From NCBI RefSeq assembly GCF_005298075.1, contig NZ_SZZH01000001.1, positions 1,426,001 to 1,490,000 on the forward strand: a stretch of 64,000 bases of DNA, in the 5' to 3' direction. The notes beneath the pieces are model-generated. The model made no database searches and had not been told where the DNA came from. It saw only the letters and a list, made by a program, of their open reading frames with translations. The translations under genes and the position numbers were made by a program. This stretch comes from Nakamurella flava (lineage in GTDB: Bacteria; Actinomycetota; Actinomycetes; Mycobacteriales; Nakamurellaceae). This document shows, in pieces, positions 35,986 through 46,101 of this stretch. Every line of letters begins with the position of its first letter. Within the stretch, counting starts at the first letter, position 1.

Positions 35986-36906
35986 TCACACGGCGATGCC
36001 GGAACGCCGCGCGCGCTTGCCGGAGGTCCGGCCGATGGCGGCGGTGACCTCGTCCGCCAGGGCGGCGTAGTCCGCGGCCAACCCGATCACGGACGACTCC
36101 CGGGACAGCAGGGCCTGACCGTCGTCGGTGCTCGCGCCCGAACGCAGCCGGCCGATCCGGTCGGCGGTGTCACCCTGGTGGGCAGCTGCCAGCTCGTCGG
36201 GCAGCAGACCACGGCTGCGCATGTCGACCGCCGCGCTCTCCAGGTACCGGATGCTGGTGTCGAAGACCGGAGCGACGCCGCCGAGTGTCTCGTCCAGGGC
36301 GGCGCGGACCCGGCCGTGCAGGCGGGTGCTCCCCGGCCGCACCCCGAACAGGGCGACGCCCAGCAGGGTCAGACCGGGATTGACCCGGCGGGCGGCGGCG
36401 AACCGTTCGGCGACCACCACCAGACCGTCCAGGCTGGCATCGTCCGATCGCGTCGGGATGATGAGGTGGTCGGCGGCGGCGAAGACGAGGTCCTGGAGAA
36501 CCGGTTCACCGGGCGGGGTGTCGACCAGGACGATGTCGTAGTCGCCCCGGCCGCGCGGTGACGCGGTGCCGAGCGCAGCACCCAGACCGGGCAGCGTCTG
36601 GCCGCGAGCCCCCCGCGCGGTGAAGGCGGCGCCGACGTCCCACAGGGCGGGGCCGCCGGGGACGACATCCAGCCGCTCGCGGACATCGCGCACCACGGTC
36701 AACGGCATCCCGTGGGTGATGGCCAGGGCCAGGGAGGTGCCGTCCTCGGACTCGTAACCGAGGTCGCGGGCCAGGTTGCCCTGCGGGTCGGTGTCGACGA
36801 CGAGCACCCGGGATCCGGCGGCGGCCAGCCGGCCGGCCAGCGACGCGGTGAGCGTCGTCTTGCCCACGCCGCCCTTGCCGTTGGCGATCGCGATGACCCG
36901 TCGCAT
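35986..36906 (-). CDS. ParA-like ATPase (orphan Soj/MinD family)
   Basis: The 306-residue protein has the deviant Walker A KGGVGKTT at residues 11-18, DTDPQGN (the Walker A' region), and a Walker B-like IVLVDTPPG. These are the ParA/MinD features; ParA proteins position DNA or protein cargo by ATP-dependent dimerisation. No ParB gene is adjacent, so this is an orphan ParA of unknown cargo. The ATG at 36906 follows GGGAGGTACTCC. The adjacent downstream gene may be co-transcribed. A C-terminal basic tail (SGKRARRSGIAV) could bind DNA or membrane. Confidence 0.88.
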   Translation of the reverse strand: MRRVIAIANGKGGVGKTTLTASLAGRLAAAGSRVLVVDTDPQGNLARDLGYESEDGTSLALAITHGMPLTVVRDVRERLDVVPGGPALWDVGAAFTARGARGQTLPGLGAALGTASPRGRGDYDIVLVDTPPGEPVLQDLVFAAADHLIIPTRSDDASLDGLVVVAERFAAARRVNPGLTLLGVALFGVRPGSTRLHGRVRAALDETLGGVAPVFDTSIRYLESAAVDMRSRGLLPDELAAAHQGDTADRIGRLRSGASTDDGQALLSRESSVIGLAADYAALADEVTAAIGRTSGKRARRSGIAV

Positions 36907-37057
36907 GGAGTACCTCCCGTTCGGCCCCCACGCCGACCACCGGCGGTGGCGGTCAGGGCGTGGCTGTGCGTGCCCATCGTCCCGGGTGGGACGCTCGAAC
37001 GGGTGGTGCCACGCCGCTCCCGGCCCGCCCACCTGCGCCGATCGGGGCCAGGAACGA

Positions 37058-37096
37058 CCGAGAGACCCGTCGATGGCGGTTCGACGGGTCTCTCGG
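37058..37096 (-). terminator. Terminator after katA, 16-bp perfect stem
   Basis: Bases 37058-37073 and 37081-37096 form a perfect 16-bp stem with a 7-nt loop, 58 nt beyond the catalase stop on the minus strand. The 247-nt gap to the ParA-like start also holds that gene's 5' region; nothing else is evident. Confidence 0.75.
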
Positions 37097-37153
37097 ATGG
37101 TGCGGCGGGGAAGGTCACGCCGCCCGCAGGGGCGCGGACGGCTCAGCGGACGA

Positions 37154-38677
37154 TCAGGCCTTGGCCTGCATGCTGGACCGGGCCGGGTTGGCCTGCTCGG
37201 CCGCCTTCGGGTCCTTCTCGTCCTGCTTGGCGCGCACGCCCTGCTCGATACGGTCGCCGATGTTCTTGTCGACGTTGCGCCAGTAGTCGAACGCCCGGAG
37301 CAGAATCGGCTCCTTCACACCGTTCAGCAGGTGCCCGACGACATTGTCGACCAGGCGGTCCCGCTGGGCGTCGTCGAACACCTCCCGGACGAGAGTGCCG
37401 GCCTGGCCCCAGTCGTCGTCCTCGGCCCGCAGGGTGTAAGCGGTGCGGACCATCTCACCGTCGGCGTGCCAGGTGCCGCCGTCGTCAGTGCGACTCGGGT
37501 CGGCCTGCGGCCCGCCGTAGGAGTTGGGCGCGTAGACCGGGTCGGACACCGGGGTGATCCGCATGGCGCCGTCCTTGGAATAGCTGTGGACGGGCGACTT
37601 CGGCGCGTTGACCGGAATCTGCTTGTAGTTGACCCCGAGCCGGGCGCGGTGCGCGTCGGCGTAGGAGAACCCGCGGGCCAGCAGCATCTTGTCCGGCGAC
37701 AGCCCGGTGCCGGGGACGGCGTTGTTGGGTTCGAACGCGGCCTGCTCGATCTGGCTGTGATAGTCGGTCGCGTTGCGGTTCAACGTGAGTCGTCCGACCT
37801 CCTGCAGCGGGTAGTCGCTGTGCGGCCACACCTTGGTCAGGTCGAACGGGTTGAACCGGTAGGTCTTCGCGTCCTCGAACGGCATGATCTGCATGTGCAG
37901 CGTCCAGCTGGGGAACTCCCCGGCCTCGATGTGCTCCCACAGATCCCGCTGGTGGTAATCGGTGTCGACCGCGGCCATCTGGTCGGCCTCGTCCTGGGTG
38001 AAGCACTCGATGCCCTGGTCGGTCTTGAAATGGTATTTCACCCAGTACTTGACGCCTTCAGCGTTGATCCACATATAGGTGTGGCTGCCGTAGCCGTTCA
38101 TGTGCCGCCAGGTGCGCGGGATGCCGCGGTCGCCCATCAGCCAGGTGACCTGGTGGGCGGACTCGGGGACGAGGGTCCAGAAGTCCCACTGCATGTCGTG
38201 ATCACGCAGGTTGTTGGAGGCACGCCGCTTCTGGGACCGGATGAAGTGCTGGAACTTCATCGGGTCGCGCAGGAAGAACACCGGGGTGTTGTTGCCGACG
38301 AGGTCGAGGTTGCCCTCCTCGGTGTACAGCTTGAGCGAGAAGCCGCGCGGATCGCGCCAGGTGTCGGGCGATCCCCGCTCCCCGGCGACGGTCGAGAAGC
38401 GGATCAGCGCCTCAGTTTTCACGCCGGGCTGGAAGACCGCGGCCCGGGTGAAGGCGCTGACGTCCTGCGTCACCTCGAAGTGCCCGAAGGCGCCGCCACC
38501 CTTGGCGTGCGGCTGGCGCTCGACGATGCGCTCACGGTTGAAGTTGGCCATCTGCTCGAGCAGGTAGTGGTCCTGCAGCAGCAGCGGACCGTCGGGTCCG
38601 AGGGACAGCGAATGCTGGTCGCTGGCGACCGGGATGCCGGCGTCGGTGGTGGTGGCGGGTCGTTCGGTGGCGGTCAA
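37154..38677 (-). CDS. katA: Catalase (monofunctional haem catalase)
   Basis: This small-subunit catalase breaks down hydrogen peroxide. The 507-residue length is normal. The catalytic His57 is in [16 protein letters not shown], the conserved Asn is in GNNTPVFF, and the proximal haem Tyr is in [14 protein letters not shown] near 340. The likely start is TTG at 38677, with AGGAGGG 8 nt upstream; no ATG or GTG with a ribosome-binding site is available. It follows furA by 116 nt on the same strand and is probably repressed by FurA, an arrangement like mycobacterial furA-katG but with a different catalase type. Confidence 0.93.
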   Translation of the reverse strand: MTATERPATTTDAGIPVASDQHSLSLGPDGPLLLQDHYLLEQMANFNRERIVERQPHAKGGGAFGHFEVTQDVSAFTRAAVFQPGVKTEALIRFSTVAGERGSPDTWRDPRGFSLKLYTEEGNLDLVGNNTPVFFLRDPMKFQHFIRSQKRRASNNLRDHDMQWDFWTLVPESAHQVTWLMGDRGIPRTWRHMNGYGSHTYMWINAEGVKYWVKYHFKTDQGIECFTQDEADQMAAVDTDYHQRDLWEHIEAGEFPSWTLHMQIMPFEDAKTYRFNPFDLTKVWPHSDYPLQEVGRLTLNRNATDYHSQIEQAAFEPNNAVPGTGLSPDKMLLARGFSYADAHRARLGVNYKQIPVNAPKSPVHSYSKDGAMRITPVSDPVYAPNSYGGPQADPSRTDDGGTWHADGEMVRTAYTLRAEDDDWGQAGTLVREVFDDAQRDRLVDNVVGHLLNGVKEPILLRAFDYWRNVDKNIGDRIEQGVRAKQDEKDPKAAEQANPARSSMQAKA

Positions 38678-38793
38678 GTGCGTTGCCCTCCTGGTGGTGC
38701 GGTAGTTGGCGTCCGGTCGGCGGAACTGGCACAACCGCGGCACGGACGCCGATGTCGCGGTTCGGGTACGCCCTCGGCATCGAGGGCGGGGCT

Positions 38794-39333
38794 TCAGGGA
38801 GACGGGTCGGTGGCGGTTCGGGGAGCGGCGCAAGCGGCGCAGCGACCCCAGAACACGATCTCGGCCTCCTCGACGAGGAAGCCGTCCGATCCGACCGTCT
38901 CCCGGTCCTGGTCGGCCGGGTGCAGGCACGGCGCGGCGCCGATGGCGCAGTCGACGTCCGCGGTGTGCCCGCAGATCCGGCAGATGAGGTGGTGGTGGTT
39001 GTCGCCCGTGCGGGTCTCGTACCGGGCCGGCGAACCGGCCGGCTCGATGCGGCGGAGCAGACCAGCGGTCACCCCGGCGCTGAGGACGTCGTAAACGGCC
39101 TGCCGCGAGATGCGCGCCCCGGGAGCGGTCGGCTCGGCCACCGCCGTCCGGCCCGGCGCCACCAGGTCCAGCACCTGATCGGCGGTGCTGTGCGGATGGT
39201 CGGCCACGACTCGCAGGACGGCGAGCCGCTGACTGGTGACCCGCAGTCCGGCCCGGCGCAGGCGGTCCGCGAGATCCGGCATGGCCGTCTCCCGCACACC
39301 GTCGGTGCCGAAGGTCTGACTGTGGGCTGTCAT
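38794..39333 (-). CDS. furA: Fur-family metal/peroxide-responsive repressor
   Basis: This 179-residue repressor has an N-terminal winged helix ([21 protein letters not shown]) and the metal-binding segment [11 protein letters not shown], with a second CAAC near the C-terminus. Fur family members of this type sense iron or peroxide and repress the neighbouring catalase gene. The ATG at 39333 is chosen because a TTGACT -35 and AT-rich operator lie just upstream in a leaderless arrangement, as in mycobacterial furA. An internal ATG at 39282 with GGGAG upstream would remove 17 residues. It precedes katA by 116 nt. Confidence 0.9.
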   Translation of the reverse strand: MTAHSQTFGTDGVRETAMPDLADRLRRAGLRVTSQRLAVLRVVADHPHSTADQVLDLVAPGRTAVAEPTAPGARISRQAVYDVLSAGVTAGLLRRIEPAGSPARYETRTGDNHHHLICRICGHTADVDCAIGAAPCLHPADQDRETVGSDGFLVEEAEIVFWGRCAACAAPRTATDPSP

Positions 39334-39350
39334 CGAGACCAGCTGACCAT

Positions 39351-39375
39351 CTTTTCTGGACTGAGTCAAGAAAAG
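39351..39375 (-). promoter_or_regulatory. FurA-box candidate and -35 element of furA
   Basis: CTTTTCT (39351-39357) and AGAAAAG (39369-39375) form a perfect 7-bp AT-rich inverted repeat with an 11-nt spacer. The minus-strand TTGACT at 39369-39364 is inside it and is a good -35 hexamer. The candidate -10, TCAGCT, ends 7 nt before the furA ATG. Repressor binding here would block furA and, through read-through, katA. Confidence 0.65.
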
Positions 39376-39394
39376 CGCCGGACGCTCATCGAAC

Positions 39395-41380
39395 TCACCG
39401 GGCGGGCAGGTGCCGCCCCCACCAGTCGAGGATGACCTCGAACCGCTGCCGTCGGTGGCGGGGTCGGCCGCTGCGCGAGAGTTCGTGTCCCTCACCGGGG
39501 AACAGCACCATCTCCACCGGTACGCCCCGTCGCCGCAGCGACACGAACAGCCGCTGGGCCTGCTCCACCGGGCACCGCCAGTCGTGCTCGGAGTGCACGA
39601 TCAACAGTGGCCGGTCGATCGCGTCCGCCGCGGCCAGGGGCGATGCCGCCCACTGGGTGTCACGCTCGGCCCCCACGTAGGTGTCGGTGAAGTACCACCC
39701 GATGTCGCTGCTGCCGGCGAACGAGTCCCACGCGTTCACCGCCCGCTCGCTGATGCCGGCGACGAACCGATCGGCGGCGTGCCCGAGCAGCCAGCTGGTC
39801 ATGAAGCCGCCGTAGGAGCCGCCCATCACCCCGACCCGATCCGCCGCACAGTCGGGCCGCGCCCGCACGACGTCGAGCAGCGCGAGCAGATCATCGGCGT
39901 CGACAGTCCCCAGCCGGTGCAGCACGGCGCGGGCGTGCGCCTGCCCGTATCCGGCCGAGCCCCGGGGGTTGCCCAGCACCACCGCGTACCCGGCGGACGC
40001 GTAGACCTGGGCCTCGTCGAAGAAGGCGGCCGAGTACGCGGCGTGCGGCCCACCGTGGACGACCACCAGCACCGGGTGCGGGCCCGGACCGGGGGGAAGG
40101 ACCAGGAAACCGTGCACCGGGTACCCGTCGGGCGCGGTGGCCTCGATCTCCTGCAGCGGGCACACACCGCGCCGGTCGCGTAACTCGGCCCCGAAGTCGG
40201 TCAGCACCGCCTCCCGGCCGTCGGTACCGACCAGGACCACCTCGCCCGTCGACGACGGGTCGGCGACGACCACGGCCAGGGCGCCGTCCCGAGCCGCGAA
40301 GGAGCGCACCAACCGGCCCCGACCGGCGATCTCAGCCAGATCGTCCATTGTGCGGGCAATGTCGGGATCGAACGGCACGGCCCGCACCGACACCGTCCCC
40401 CGGTGCAGGGCGGCGACCAGCACGCGGTCACCGACCGGGACGGCCATTCCGGCAGCCGGGTCCAGGTCCACCGTCTCCTCGTCGGTCAGTCGTCGCACCA
40501 CCCGACCGTCGACCGGATCGGCCCCGACGGCGGCCCACCAGAGCCCGGTGGTCCGGGCGGCCGCATCGTTGCGGGTGAAAGCGGCGCCGTAGTAGAGGAT
40601 CCCGCCCGCGTGCGGAACCGGCCGGGCCGCCGAGCCCGCCGCCCGGACGACCGGTCTCCCGACCCCCGGGGCCGCATCGACCGTGATCGTCGCGATCTCG
40701 TCGGTCAGCTCGTCGAGCCCGGTCGGGCGCACGTAGAAGACGGTGCTGGAGTCGGGGCCGACCACCGGATCGCGCACCCCGAGGGGCTCGTCCGTGAGCT
40801 GCCGTACCGGTGCCCCCGGCGACTCCTCATCCAGCTCGACGACGAACAGTTGCGGCAGGCGGTCCAGCACGAAACCGGTGCCGTCCGCGCGGTAGGTGAA
40901 CCGGTCGATCCGCCGACCGGGTTCGGCGTCGGCACCGACGTCCGGATCGGTGCCGTACCGGCCGGGCTCCGGAACGGCCGCCGGGTACACGAAACGGCGA
41001 CCGTCCGGCGAGAAGACGGGGACTCCCGCACCGAGCGGATGGTCGGTCAGCCGGCGCGCCTCGCCGCCGTCGAGCGGCAGGGCGTGCAGCTGTGGGTGGC
41101 CGTCCGCGCCGCTCGCTCCCGGGTCCACCGTCCGTCGGAAGATCAGCAGGCGACCGTCCGGGGACGTCACCGGGTCGGTGTCCACCGGGCCGTCGGTGAG
41201 GGCGACGGCGCGACCGGTGGACCGGGCGGGCGGACCGTCACCCGGCCGCAGCCGCACGATGCGGGAGGTGTTCCGGTCGGCCGTCAGGTCCGGGACGGAC
41301 AGCGCGACCAGGACGGCGCCGTCCACGGTCAGGGCCGGCGGGCCGGGGGTGCGGAGCAGGTCGAGATCGTCGGGTTCCAC
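39395..41380 (-). CDS. S9 family prolyl oligopeptidase-type serine peptidase
   Basis: The 661-residue cytoplasmic peptidase has an N-terminal beta-propeller (about 1-390) and a C-terminal alpha/beta-hydrolase domain. The catalytic residues are Ser522 in MGGSYGGFM, Asp near 600 in HSEHDWRCP, and His near 632 in GEGHELS. It cleaves short peptides, typically after Pro or another preferred residue; here the preference is unknown. The GTG start at 41380 has no Shine-Dalgarno. TACCGT ends 7 nt upstream, so it may be leaderless. The UbiB-like gene lies upstream with a 33-nt gap. Confidence 0.9.
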   Translation of the reverse strand: MEPDDLDLLRTPGPPALTVDGAVLVALSVPDLTADRNTSRIVRLRPGDGPPARSTGRAVALTDGPVDTDPVTSPDGRLLIFRRTVDPGASGADGHPQLHALPLDGGEARRLTDHPLGAGVPVFSPDGRRFVYPAAVPEPGRYGTDPDVGADAEPGRRIDRFTYRADGTGFVLDRLPQLFVVELDEESPGAPVRQLTDEPLGVRDPVVGPDSSTVFYVRPTGLDELTDEIATITVDAAPGVGRPVVRAAGSAARPVPHAGGILYYGAAFTRNDAAARTTGLWWAAVGADPVDGRVVRRLTDEETVDLDPAAGMAVPVGDRVLVAALHRGTVSVRAVPFDPDIARTMDDLAEIAGRGRLVRSFAARDGALAVVVADPSSTGEVVLVGTDGREAVLTDFGAELRDRRGVCPLQEIEATAPDGYPVHGFLVLPPGPGPHPVLVVVHGGPHAAYSAAFFDEAQVYASAGYAVVLGNPRGSAGYGQAHARAVLHRLGTVDADDLLALLDVVRARPDCAADRVGVMGGSYGGFMTSWLLGHAADRFVAGISERAVNAWDSFAGSSDIGWYFTDTYVGAERDTQWAASPLAAADAIDRPLLIVHSEHDWRCPVEQAQRLFVSLRRRGVPVEMVLFPGEGHELSRSGRPRHRRQRFEVILDWWGRHLPAR

Positions 41381-41413
41381 TGCACCGACGGTAACCGCGG
41401 CCCGGACCCGCGG

Positions 41414-43393
41414 TCAGCCGGACCGGCGGAAAGTCGTTCCCAGACCACCCAGACCCTCCAGTTCGCCGTCCCGGCGCAGGATCTGGGCGACCACCCGCAT
41501 CAGCATCACGCCGGAGAACACCAGGCCGAGCCAGCCGACCACCCGCAGCGCGTCGAGCCCGATGTTGTCCTGCGCGGGGTCCGCGGCGATCGCCGCGCCG
41601 ACCAGCAGCACCGACGACGCCACCAGCCCGAGGCCGGCGATGACGGTGAAGAGCGCCTGGTCGATCCACCGGGTGACCTGGCTCTGGGTCCGCCCGGCGA
41701 CCGGGTCCAGCTGGACGTGCAACCGGCCGGACCGGACCTGCAGGCCGATGTCCTCCACCAGCGCCGGCAGGGCCCGCAGCGACGGCAGAGCCCGCAGGAA
41801 CTCGGCCTGGGCGACCGCGCGCACGTCTCCCTGGGACTTCATCGCGGTGCCCAGTTGCTTGGACGCGGCCGCCGCGGTGTCCAGGCCGGGGTCCAGGGTG
41901 CGCAGGGTGCCCTCGAGCGTGAGCAGCGCCCTGGCGAGGACGGTGAAGGTGGCGGGAACCGGCAGCTCGTGCCGGCGCATGACGTCGATGATCTCCTGCA
42001 GGCCCTTGGGGTCGAACCCGCCGGCGCGGAGCCGCTCACTGAGCACGACGCTGATCTCGGCCTCGAGGGCCTGCGGGTCCAGACCGTCGGCCGCGGAACC
42101 GGCCAGCACCCGTAGCGCCCGGGCCAGCAGGGCCGGTTCCCGCGTCATCAGGCCCGCGCCCATCAGACGGAGCGCGTCCATGCTGACCGGGTCGACCAGC
42201 CCGACCGCGCCGAAGTCGATGAGCCACAGACCGCCGTCCGGGTCGATGAGGATGTTTCCCGGGTGCGGGTCGGCGTGATACACACCCGCGTTCATCAGCT
42301 GCTCGAGGAAGGTGCCGAGCAGATCGGCCGCCAGGACCGCGCGGTCGACTCCGGTGGCGTCCACCGCAGCGGCGTCCGAGACCGGCCGGCCGTTCACCCG
42401 CTGCATGACCAGCAGCCCATCGGTGGAGTACTCGGAGTAGACCGCCGGGATCTTCACCCGACCGGCCGGAGTCGCCCCGGCCAGGGTCCGGGAGTTGCCC
42501 GCCTCGTGGATGTAGGACAGCTCCTGCTGCACGGAGCGGATGAGCTCCTCGGAGATCCCCTTCAGGCCGATCGAGCGCGCCGCCTCCGAGCGGCGCAGCA
42601 GCGCCCGGGTGCCCCACCGCAGCACGGCCGAGTCGCGGGCCACACCCACCTCGACGTCCGGGCGGCGGACCTTGACGACCACCTGACGGCCGTCGACCAG
42701 CTCGGCCAGGTGGGTCTGCCCGATGGAAGCGGCGGCCAGCGGCTGGTTGGAGAACGAGGCGAAGGTCCGTTCCAGTGGCCCGTCCAGTTCGTCGTCCAGG
42801 ATGCGGCGGACGGCCTCCCACGACACCGGGGCGACGTTGGCCTGCAGCTCGCTGAGCGCGTCGACCAGGGGCGCGGGCAGGACGTCGCTGCGGGTCGAGG
42901 CGATCTGCCCGAACTTGATGAACATGCCCCCGCAGTCCTGCAGGAACATCTTGACCCGCAGCGCGTTCTCCGGGTTGGCCAGGGCCGACCGGTTGGTGAC
43001 CCGGGTGCCGACCCCGTTGCGCCGCGCGATCCGCGCCACGTCGAACAACCGGCCGCCGACGGTGAAGAACGTGCGGACGCGGGTGCGCAGGCGGGGCCGG
43101 GGCCCGGTGCGGCGCGGTCGCAGCAGCACGTCCAGCACGATGCTCAGGACCATCGTGACGAGCAGCGAGAACCCGAAGCCGACGGTGAGCAGATCGGTCG
43201 CGTCGATGGGCCTTTCACCCTGCAGGATCAGCACGCCCAGGGCGAGGCCGACGAGGCTGCCAATCAGTCCGGCGATGGTGGCCCGTAACCACCCGCGCCG
43301 CACGCCGAGGATGCGGCCGGAGACCACCCCGACCAACAGGACGTAGACGATCGCCCAGAACACTTCCCACACGGAGTCGAATTCGATGACCAC
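41414..43393 (-). CDS. UbiB/AarF-like (ABC1) atypical kinase, membrane anchored
   Basis: The 659-residue protein has an ABC1/UbiB kinase-like core. The KxGQ motif is FIKFGQIASTR, the nucleotide-binding lysine is in VVVKVRRPDV, and HADPHPGNILI and LIDFGAVG are the catalytic and metal loops. There are two N-terminal helices (about 5-70) and two C-terminal transmembrane helices. UbiB proteins support isoprenoid quinone synthesis, but actinobacteria use menaquinone, so the substrate here is unknown. The GTG at 43393 lacks a ribosome-binding site, so the start is uncertain. It precedes the S9 peptidase gene by 33 nt. Confidence 0.85.
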   Translation of the reverse strand: MVIEFDSVWEVFWAIVYVLLVGVVSGRILGVRRGWLRATIAGLIGSLVGLALGVLILQGERPIDATDLLTVGFGFSLLVTMVLSIVLDVLLRPRRTGPRPRLRTRVRTFFTVGGRLFDVARIARRNGVGTRVTNRSALANPENALRVKMFLQDCGGMFIKFGQIASTRSDVLPAPLVDALSELQANVAPVSWEAVRRILDDELDGPLERTFASFSNQPLAAASIGQTHLAELVDGRQVVVKVRRPDVEVGVARDSAVLRWGTRALLRRSEAARSIGLKGISEELIRSVQQELSYIHEAGNSRTLAGATPAGRVKIPAVYSEYSTDGLLVMQRVNGRPVSDAAAVDATGVDRAVLAADLLGTFLEQLMNAGVYHADPHPGNILIDPDGGLWLIDFGAVGLVDPVSMDALRLMGAGLMTREPALLARALRVLAGSAADGLDPQALEAEISVVLSERLRAGGFDPKGLQEIIDVMRRHELPVPATFTVLARALLTLEGTLRTLDPGLDTAAAASKQLGTAMKSQGDVRAVAQAEFLRALPSLRALPALVEDIGLQVRSGRLHVQLDPVAGRTQSQVTRWIDQALFTVIAGLGLVASSVLLVGAAIAADPAQDNIGLDALRVVGWLGLVFSGVMLMRVVAQILRRDGELEGLGGLGTTFRRSG

Positions 43394-43538
43394 CCGGTCA
43401 GCGTCGCTGCCCGTACGGGCGCTGTCCACCGACCCGGGTCCACTCTCATCCGGGCGTGTTACGTGATCCGGTTCGCGGCGACGTCCAGCGATCTGCGTGC
43501 CAAGCTGCACGGCAGGATCGAGCGAGCGGAGCGGACGG

Positions 43539-44405
43539 ATGTCCTCATCGGAACGGGAACGCGAGCAGGCGGCGGCTGCGGAACCGGTCGCCGGGGGCGA
43601 CCTTCCCAAGCTGTCGAAGAAGGCCTACGAGAAGGAGGTCCAGCGACTGCAGGCCGACCTCGTCTCCATGCAGCAGTGGATCAAGGAGACCGGCTTCCGC
43701 CTGGTGGTGATCTTCGAGGGACGCGACGCGGCCGGCAAGGGCTCGGCCATCAAACGCATCACCGAGTACCTCAACCCCCGGACCGCCCGGATCGTCGCGC
43801 TGCCCGCCCCGACCGAACGACAGAAGACGCAGTGGTACTTCCAGCGGTACGTCGAGCATCTGCCCGCGGCCGGGGAGATCGTCCTGATGGACCGCAGCTG
43901 GTACAACCGCGCCGGGGTCGAACGGGTCATGGGTTTCTGTACCACCGCCGAGTACCGCCGCTTCCTGCAGCAGGCGCCCATCTTCGAACGGCTGCTGGTG
44001 CAGGACGGCATCCTGCTGGTCAAGTACTGGTTCTCGGTGTCCGATGTCGAGCAGGAGAAGCGGTTCCGCTCCCGGCAGACCGACCCGATGCGTCGCTGGA
44101 AACTCTCCCCGATGGACGTCCAGTCCATCTCCCGCTGGGCCGACTACTCCCGGGCCAAGGACGAGATGTTCATCCACACCGACATCGCCGAGGCGCCCTG
44201 GTACACCGTGGAGAGCGAGGACAAGAAGCGTTCCCGGATCAACGTGATGTCGCACCTGCTCTCGATCGTGCCGTGGGAACCCCGGGAACCCCCGGTCGTC
44301 GACATCCCGCACCGGCCGGAGAGTGTCGAGTACCAACGCCCGCCGCGCTCGGAGTTCACCTACGTGCCGGACGTCGCCTCTCGGCTGGTCAGGGACGGCA
44401 AGTAG
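43539..44405 (+). CDS. ppk2: Polyphosphate kinase 2
   Basis: This PPK2-family enzyme transfers phosphate between polyphosphate and nucleotides. The 288 residues have Walker A GRDAAGKG at 61-68, Walker B-like LMDRSWYNRAG, and the lid motif KRFRSRQTDPMRRWKLSPMD. The Walker A sequence and single-domain length match class I PPK2. The ATG at 43539 follows GGAGCGGACGG. It is divergent from the UbiB-like gene. The next gene, a DUF389 protein, starts 33 nt after its stop on the same strand. Confidence 0.92.
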   Translation: MSSSEREREQAAAAEPVAGGDLPKLSKKAYEKEVQRLQADLVSMQQWIKETGFRLVVIFEGRDAAGKGSAIKRITEYLNPRTARIVALPAPTERQKTQWYFQRYVEHLPAAGEIVLMDRSWYNRAGVERVMGFCTTAEYRRFLQQAPIFERLLVQDGILLVKYWFSVSDVEQEKRFRSRQTDPMRRWKLSPMDVQSISRWADYSRAKDEMFIHTDIAEAPWYTVESEDKKRSRINVMSHLLSIVPWEPREPPVVDIPHRPESVEYQRPPRSEFTYVPDVASRLVRDGK

Positions 44406-44438
44406 GACCCCGGACCGCCGGCACGGTAGGAACGGCGT

Positions 44439-45395
44439 GTGCTCCTGCATCTGCGCGTGACCTGCCCGACCGACCGCAGCGACGAGGTGCGGGCACTGTT
44501 CGAGGCCGATCCCGGCACCGCCCACCTCGCGGTGGTGCCCGGCGGTTCGGTGGTGCCGCCGGGCGACCTGTTCCTCGCCGACGTGGCCCGGGAAGCGGCC
44601 GACGGCCTCGTCCGCCGGTTGCGGGACCTGCACGTCGACCGGGACGGCGGCATCGCCCTGGAGTCGGTGGACACCGCGGTGTCCCGCAGCGCCGAGGTCG
44701 CCGAGGACCGTGCCCCCGGGGACGGCGCCGATGCCGTGGTCTGGGAACAGGTGGTGCGCACCACGGCCTCCGACAGCACGCTGTCGGTGGCTTACGTCGC
44801 CTTCCTGACCATCGCCACGCTGCTGGCGGCGGTGGCCATCGTCAACGACTCGGCGATCCTGGTCATCGGCGCGATGGTGCTCGGACCGGAGTTCGCTCCG
44901 ATCGCGGCGCTCGCCGTGGCGGTGGTCGGCGGCCGCCGGTCGATCGCCCGGCAGGCGCTGGTGACGCTGGTGGCGGGCTTCGCCATCGCCATCGGCGTCA
45001 CCGCGCTCGTGGCGCTGCTCGGGCGGGTCGCCGGCTGGTACGGCAGCGACCTACTGGCGGCCGACCGGCCGGCCACCGGGTTCATCACCCAGCCCGACCG
45101 CTGGTCGGTGGTGGTCGCCGTACTGGCCGGCATCGCCGGCGTGCTGTCGTTGACCTCGGCCAAGTCGGGCGCGCTGGTCGGGGTGTTCATCTCGGTGACC
45201 ACGGTGCCGGCCGCCGGCGACATCGCCCTGTCGTTGGCCCTCGGCGACGGTCGCGAGGTGGGCGAGGCGGCCGCGCAGCTGGGGATCAACCTGGTCGGCA
45301 TCCTGCTGGCCGCGTTGGCGACCCTGGCCGTCCAGCGCGCGGTCTGGCGCCGGGTGCCCCGGGTCGTGCCGGACGTCCCCCGTCCCCGGCGGTGA
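44439..45395 (+). CDS. DUF389-family membrane protein
   Basis: The 318-residue protein belongs to the uncharacterised hydrophobic DUF389 family. The first 115 residues are soluble. Then comes a membrane domain of about six or seven helices, with the family signature NDSAILVIGAMVLGPEFAPIAALA and a later SGALVGVFISVTTVPAAGDIAL. Function is unknown. The GTG at 44439 follows AGGA. It is probably transcribed with ppk2 (33 nt gap) and converges on urtE with a 13-nt gap. Confidence 0.82.
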   Translation: MLLHLRVTCPTDRSDEVRALFEADPGTAHLAVVPGGSVVPPGDLFLADVAREAADGLVRRLRDLHVDRDGGIALESVDTAVSRSAEVAEDRAPGDGADAVVWEQVVRTTASDSTLSVAYVAFLTIATLLAAVAIVNDSAILVIGAMVLGPEFAPIAALAVAVVGGRRSIARQALVTLVAGFAIAIGVTALVALLGRVAGWYGSDLLAADRPATGFITQPDRWSVVVAVLAGIAGVLSLTSAKSGALVGVFISVTTVPAAGDIALSLALGDGREVGEAAAQLGINLVGILLAALATLAVQRAVWRRVPRVVPDVPRPRR

Positions 45396-45408
45396 CGGAC
45401 CCGACCGG

Positions 45409-46101
45409 TCAGATGGCCATCGCGGACAGCACGTCGACCGCGGCGCCCGCCCCACCGGCACCGGACGAGGAGATCCGCCCGGACGCCAGGACGCAGTACA
45501 CCGACGCGGCGCCGAGCGCGAACCCGACGTGCTGCTCGACCAGCAGCACCGACAGCCCCCCACGGCTGGTGAGATCCAGGATGGTCTGCTCGATCTCGGC
45601 GACCACCGACGGTTGGATGCCCTCGGTCGGCTCGTCCAGGATGAGCATGCGCGGCTCGGTGATGAGTGCCCGGGCGATGGCCAGCTGCTGACGCTGACCG
45701 CCGGAGAGCAGGCCGGCCTTGCGGGACAGCAGCCCCTTCAGGGCCGGGAACAGATCCAGCGCCTCGCCGATGAGCTCTGTGCCGCGGGCCCGGCCGTCGG
45801 CGACCAGTTGCAGGTTCTCGGCCGTGGTCAGCTGGCCGAACGACTGCTGGCCCTGCGGCACGTAGGCCAGACCGCGGGCGACCCGCTGATTGGGGGCGAG
45901 CCTGGTGACGTCCTCGCCGTCCAGCAGCACCCGCCCGGACCGCACCTTCAGCAGCCCAACCGCGGCCCGCAGCAGGGTCGTCTTGCCGGCCCCGTTGTGG
46001 CCCATCACCGCGGCCACCCCGTCCTTCGGGACGGTCAGGCTGACCCCGTGGATGACGTCGGTGCGGCCGTAGCCGACGTGCACGTCCTGCAGTTCCAGCA
46101 T
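45409..46101 (-). CDS. urtE: Urea ABC transporter, ATP-binding protein UrtE
   Basis: This LivF-type ATPase powers urea uptake. The 230 residues have Walker A GHNGAGKTT at 34-42, signature LLSGGQRQQL and Walker B LILDEPTEGI, with the C-terminal EQHVGFAL of the LivF group. QQSFGQLTTAENL is characteristic of UrtE. The ATG at 46101 overlaps the stop of urtD (TGATG). It is the last gene of the urt operon; the C-terminal tail ends GAAVDVLSAMAI. Confidence 0.9.
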   Translation of the reverse strand: MLELQDVHVGYGRTDVIHGVSLTVPKDGVAAVMGHNGAGKTTLLRAAVGLLKVRSGRVLLDGEDVTRLAPNQRVARGLAYVPQGQQSFGQLTTAENLQLVADGRARGTELIGEALDLFPALKGLLSRKAGLLSGGQRQQLAIARALITEPRMLILDEPTEGIQPSVVAEIEQTILDLTSRGGLSVLLVEQHVGFALGAASVYCVLASGRISSSGAGGAGAAVDVLSAMAI

